From Granulicella tundricola MP5ACTX9 (GTDB lineage: Bacteria; Acidobacteriota; Terriglobia; Terriglobales; Acidobacteriaceae), in contig NC_015064.1 in the NCBI RefSeq assembly GCF_000178975.2, positions 806,001 through 870,000 on the forward strand: a stretch of 64,000 nt of DNA. The letters are read 5' to 3'. The position numbers and the translations under genes were made by a program. The notes beneath the pieces are model-generated. The model did no database searches and had not been told where the DNA came from. It saw only the letters and a program-made list of their open reading frames with translations. Below are positions 61,173-64,000 of this stretch, piece by piece. The number at the start of each line of letters is the position of its first letter. Within the stretch, counting starts at the first letter, position 1.

Positions 61173-64000
61173 TTGACGCGAATGAGTTGTGTTTGTGGTG
61201 TGCTGTTGGGTGCGGTTTGTGCGGTTGCTGGTGGGCAGCAGAGTGTGACGGAGGCTTCGTTGACGGGGCGGGTGAGCGATCCGGCGGGGGCTCTGGTGGC
61301 TCATGCGGCAGTGACCGCTCGTGAGGTGACGACGAACATTCTGCATACGGCGGAGACGGATGGGCAGGGGCGGTTTCGGTTCCCGTATTTGCCGGGTGGC
61401 GACTATGTGGTGGAGGTGCATGGGGCTGGATTTGCGGAGGTTCGGCGCGAGGTCAGGTTGACGGTGGGGGCGGGGTTCGACCTGGCGGTGGGGCTGCGGA
61501 TGGCTTCCTCGGCGAGCGCGGTGGAGGTGAAGGATGAAGGGGCAGTGGTCGAGACGGATTCCAGCCAGATTGCGGGGATGGTAAGTGAGGCGGAGGCGCA
61601 TGACCTGCCGTTCAATGGGCGGAACTTCCTTGATCTGGCGGGGCTGGTGGCGGGGGTTTCCGGGACGAATACGGCGAGTACGCAGTTGCTGGCGGAGACG
61701 TCGTCGGTGCCGGGACAAGGGATCTCGGTGAACAGCCAGAGGAACTTTTCCAACAGCTTTGTGGTGGATGGACTCTCCGCGAACGATGATGCAGCGGGGC
61801 TGGCGGGGAATGCGTTTGGGCTGGATACGATCCGCGAGTTCCAGGTGGTGACCTCCGGCGGGCAGGCGGAGTTTGGGCGGGCGATGGGTGGCTACTTCAA
61901 CGTGGTGACTCGGAGTGGGAGTAACGCGCTGCGGGGAAGTGTCTATGGTTTCCTGCGGAACCAGCGGTTGAACTCCGAGAATGCTTTGAGCAGGAGCACG
62001 CTGCCACTGACGCAGGCGCAGTATGGGGCGAGTCTGGGCGGCCCGATCATGCGGGATAAGACGTTTTACTTTCTCAACTTTGAGAAGCGGAACCTGAACA
62101 CGGATGGAGTGATTGCGATCTCCCCCGCAAATGCCGCAGCGGTGAATGCGAAGCTTGTTGCGGTGGGTTATGCGGCTCCGCTGCTGGCTGTGTCTGGAGG
62201 GAACTCCGGTACGACGCTGTTTCCGACGACGCTACATACGACCTATGGCTTTGGGCGGGTGGATCATGAGTTTGGGCCTCGGGACCGCGTCAATGCACGG
62301 TATACGCACTACGAGTTGAGCAGCATCAATGCTCGTGGGGTGGGGTCTTTGAGCGCGGTGAGTGCGGGTAGCTCGGTGTTCGATACGAACGATACGCTGG
62401 CGGTAAGCAACATTGCCACGCTGTCTTCGCGGACGTTCAACGAGACTCGTGCGCAGTTTACGCGGGACAGCTATGCGGCTCCGCCGAACGATGAGGTTGG
62501 GCCTGCCGTGAGTATCTCCGGGGTGGCGAGTTTTGGGAGGCTTTCGGCTTCGCCTACAGTGCGGATGAATTACCTGGGTGAGGTGGTGGACAACGTGGTC
62601 CATCAGCGTGGGGCGCATACGCTGAAGGGCGGCGTTGACTTCCTGATGAACGACACGACGATTACCTTTCCGCAGTCGCTGCGTGGGGCTTATACGTTTT
62701 CCTCGCTGGCAAATTTTCTGGCGGGGACTTATAACTCCAGTGGGTTCACGCAGTCGTTTGGAACGCCCGTCGTGGGCCAGACAAACCCGAATGTTGGGAT
62801 GTATGTGCAGGATGAGTGGAAGGCCTCTGCGAAGCTGACGGTGAATGCAGGCGTCCGATACGATCTGCAGTTTTTGAAGAGCATCCAGACGGATAAGGGG
62901 AATGTGTCGCCACGGATTGGATTTGCGTGGGCTCCGGCGCGGGATGGACGGACGGTGGTGCGGGGAAGCTTTGGATTGTTCTATGACCGGGTGGCTCTGC
63001 GTGCGTTGGCGAATGCGTTGTTATCAGCAGGCAATAGTACAGATCTGACGAAGGCTACTTTGTTGAGTTACAGCGTTTCTCCTCTGTCGACGGGTGCTCC
63101 GGCGTTTCCTGCTGTGCTGACTGCACCTCCCGCTGGAGTCAAAGTAAGTCTGGCTACGATGAATCCGAATATTCAGAATGCTTATGCCGAACAGGCAAGC
63201 CTGGGCGTGGAGCAGCAGATCTCAAGCAAGACTACGGTTGAGATGAGTTACCAGCATCTGCGTGGGGAGCACCTGCTGGCGGATCTGAATAAGAACGTGA
63301 ACTATGACGGGAGTTATATCAATTCGAGTTATGCGAATAACAAGCAGTATGACTCTGTAGGTGATTCGTACTATGACGGACTGGAGGTCTCTGTCGTTCA
63401 GCGACCGGTGAGGTATGGAAGTCTGCGAGCGTCTTATGTCTGGTCGAAGGCTATCGACGATGTGGGGGAGTTTTTCTTCAGTGCGCCGGTGAATAACTTC
63501 AATCTGCGTGAGGATCGCGGACGGTCTGACGACGATCAGCGGCATCGCGTGTCCTTCAATGCGACGGTGCATAGCAGCATGGATGCGGCACATGATTGGC
63601 GCGGGCGCGTGACGCATGGATGGATGCTTTCGGGAGTGCTGCAGTACCAGTCGCGGCTGCCGTTCAACATTGTTTCAGGGACGACGAGTACGCAGTTTAC
63701 GGCGCTGCGGCCTTGTCTGCCGGGTGCGGATGCCACGGCTTGTAAGCAGGGTCGGTCGGGAACTTTGATTGGGCGGAATACGGGTGTGGGGTTCGACTTC
63801 TATTCTCTGAATGCGCGGCTGAGCAGGACGTTTGTGCTGAGTGACCGGCTGCGCGTGGAGGGAATGGCAGAGGCGTTCAACGCGCTGAACCATCGCAATG
63901 ACATGATCCCGAATGCTACGGCTGGTGCGAGTGGGTTTGCTGGGGCTACTGCCGTGGGCGATCCTCGGAGTGTGCAACTGGGAGCGAGAATTTCGTTCTG
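61173..64000 (+). CDS. TonB-dependent receptor with carboxypeptidase-regulatory-like N-terminal domain
   Basis: About 942 residues; the last two bases of the window (TG) begin the next codon after SF, so a stop probably follows at once. Order: short signal-like N-terminus, a carboxypeptidase-regulatory-like beta domain (ASLTGRVSDPAGALVAHAAV, GRFRFPYLPGGDYVVEVHG), a plug domain (LPFNGRNFLDLAGLVAGVSG, FVVDGLSAND), then a beta barrel (LNFEKRNLNTDG; AEAFNALNHRND; C-terminal RISF). This Oar-like architecture is very common in Acidobacteriota. TTG 61173 has GGAG 7 bases upstream; ATG 61182 is the alternative. Substrate unknown. Confidence 0.88.
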   Translation, partial: MTRMSCVCGVLLGAVCAVAGGQQSVTEASLTGRVSDPAGALVAHAAVTAREVTTNILHTAETDGQGRFRFPYLPGGDYVVEVHGAGFAEVRREVRLTVGAGFDLAVGLRMASSASAVEVKDEGAVVETDSSQIAGMVSEAEAHDLPFNGRNFLDLAGLVAGVSGTNTASTQLLAETSSVPGQGISVNSQRNFSNSFVVDGLSANDDAAGLAGNAFGLDTIREFQVVTSGGQAEFGRAMGGYFNVVTRSGSNALRGSVYGFLRNQRLNSENALSRSTLPLTQAQYGASLGGPIMRDKTFYFLNFEKRNLNTDGVIAISPANAAAVNAKLVAVGYAAPLLAVSGGNSGTTLFPTTLHTTYGFGRVDHEFGPRDRVNARYTHYELSSINARGVGSLSAVSAGSSVFDTNDTLAVSNIATLSSRTFNETRAQFTRDSYAAPPNDEVGPAVSISGVASFGRLSASPTVRMNYLGEVVDNVVHQRGAHTLKGGVDFLMNDTTITFPQSLRGAYTFSSLANFLAGTYNSSGFTQSFGTPVVGQTNPNVGMYVQDEWKASAKLTVNAGVRYDLQFLKSIQTDKGNVSPRIGFAWAPARDGRTVVRGSFGLFYDRVALRALANALLSAGNSTDLTKATLLSYSVSPLSTGAPAFPAVLTAPPAGVKVSLATMNPNIQNAYAEQASLGVEQQISSKTTVEMSYQHLRGEHLLADLNKNVNYDGSYINSSYANNKQYDSVGDSYYDGLEVSVVQRPVRYGSLRASYVWSKAIDDVGEFFFSAPVNNFNLREDRGRSDDDQRHRVSFNATVHSSMDAAHDWRGRVTHGWMLSGVLQYQSRLPFNIVSGTTSTQFTALRPCLPGADATACKQGRSGTLIGRNTGVGFDFYSLNARLSRTFVLSDRLRVEGMAEAFNALNHRNDMIPNATAGASGFAGATAVGDPRSVQLGARISF

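Overview
The window looks like chromosomal DNA of an acidobacterium (Acidobacteriota, class Terriglobia; Granulicella, Terriglobus or Edaphobacter-like). This is an inference from gene content: a large TonB-dependent receptor with an N-terminal carboxypeptidase-regulatory-like domain, LpxI rather than LpxH next to lpxA, secreted TldD-like proteins, a type III PKS locus, and high-GC coding DNA. No rRNA, tRNA or CRISPR array was found.

Left part (1-15.4 kb): the end of a DAHP synthase gene, a Fic/antitoxin pair and tyrA form one tightly packed unit. A divergent DHA2 drug exporter and MarR regulator share a region with two palindromic operator candidates. An orphan PAS histidine kinase, an HtrA protease with a membrane protein and an M50 metalloprotease, RlpA, and an SDR/LolA-like pair follow. 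A lipid A operon (fabZ-lpxA-lpxI) carries two small foreign-looking genes (DUF4160, DUF2442) between lpxA and lpxI. A secreted peroxiredoxin with a clear terminator closes the region.

Middle part (15.4-30.5 kb): a polar acidic/PAKK-repeat histone-like protein, a lipoprotein lytic transglycosylase with an RGG-rich tail, lepA, an OmpH/Skp-like chaperone, 1.5 kb without a convincing gene, a protein joining a long disordered basic region to a receiver-like domain, HIT and M48 proteins, an SDR, and a pair of exported TldD-like proteins of which only the first keeps HExxxH.

Right-centre (30.5-52.6 kb): a CzcCBA/CusCBA-like RND efflux operon, a CHASE3-like kinase, a response regulator and a receiver-PAS-kinase, an M1 aminopeptidase, a lipid/polyketide locus (type III PKS, acyl carrier protein, small membrane protein, KAS II-like synthase, WaaE-like glycosyltransferase), a large catalase, a GDSL hydrolase with an Ig-like repeat, and glmS.

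Right part (52.6-64 kb): an AT-richer accessory island directly after glmS. It holds an AIPR-family phage-resistance-type gene split by two tandem IS5-family elements, a small antitoxin-like gene and a second Fic/antitoxin pair. After it come a BON-domain protein, a DUF481 protein bracketed by inverted, helically phased GTGGTG arrays, a Cys/His-rich exported protein, a leader full of hairpins, and a TonB-dependent receptor whose last codon is cut by the window end.

Main points for follow-up: (1) the AIPR gene can be rebuilt exactly by removing both IS copies and the CTAG duplications; (2) a 33-36 bp palindromic repeat family has copies in frame inside an SDR gene and inside glmS; (3) small toxin/antitoxin-like cassettes sit inside housekeeping operons with overlapping codons; (4) inverted GTGGTG arrays flank the DUF481 gene, near a point where strand composition appears to flip.
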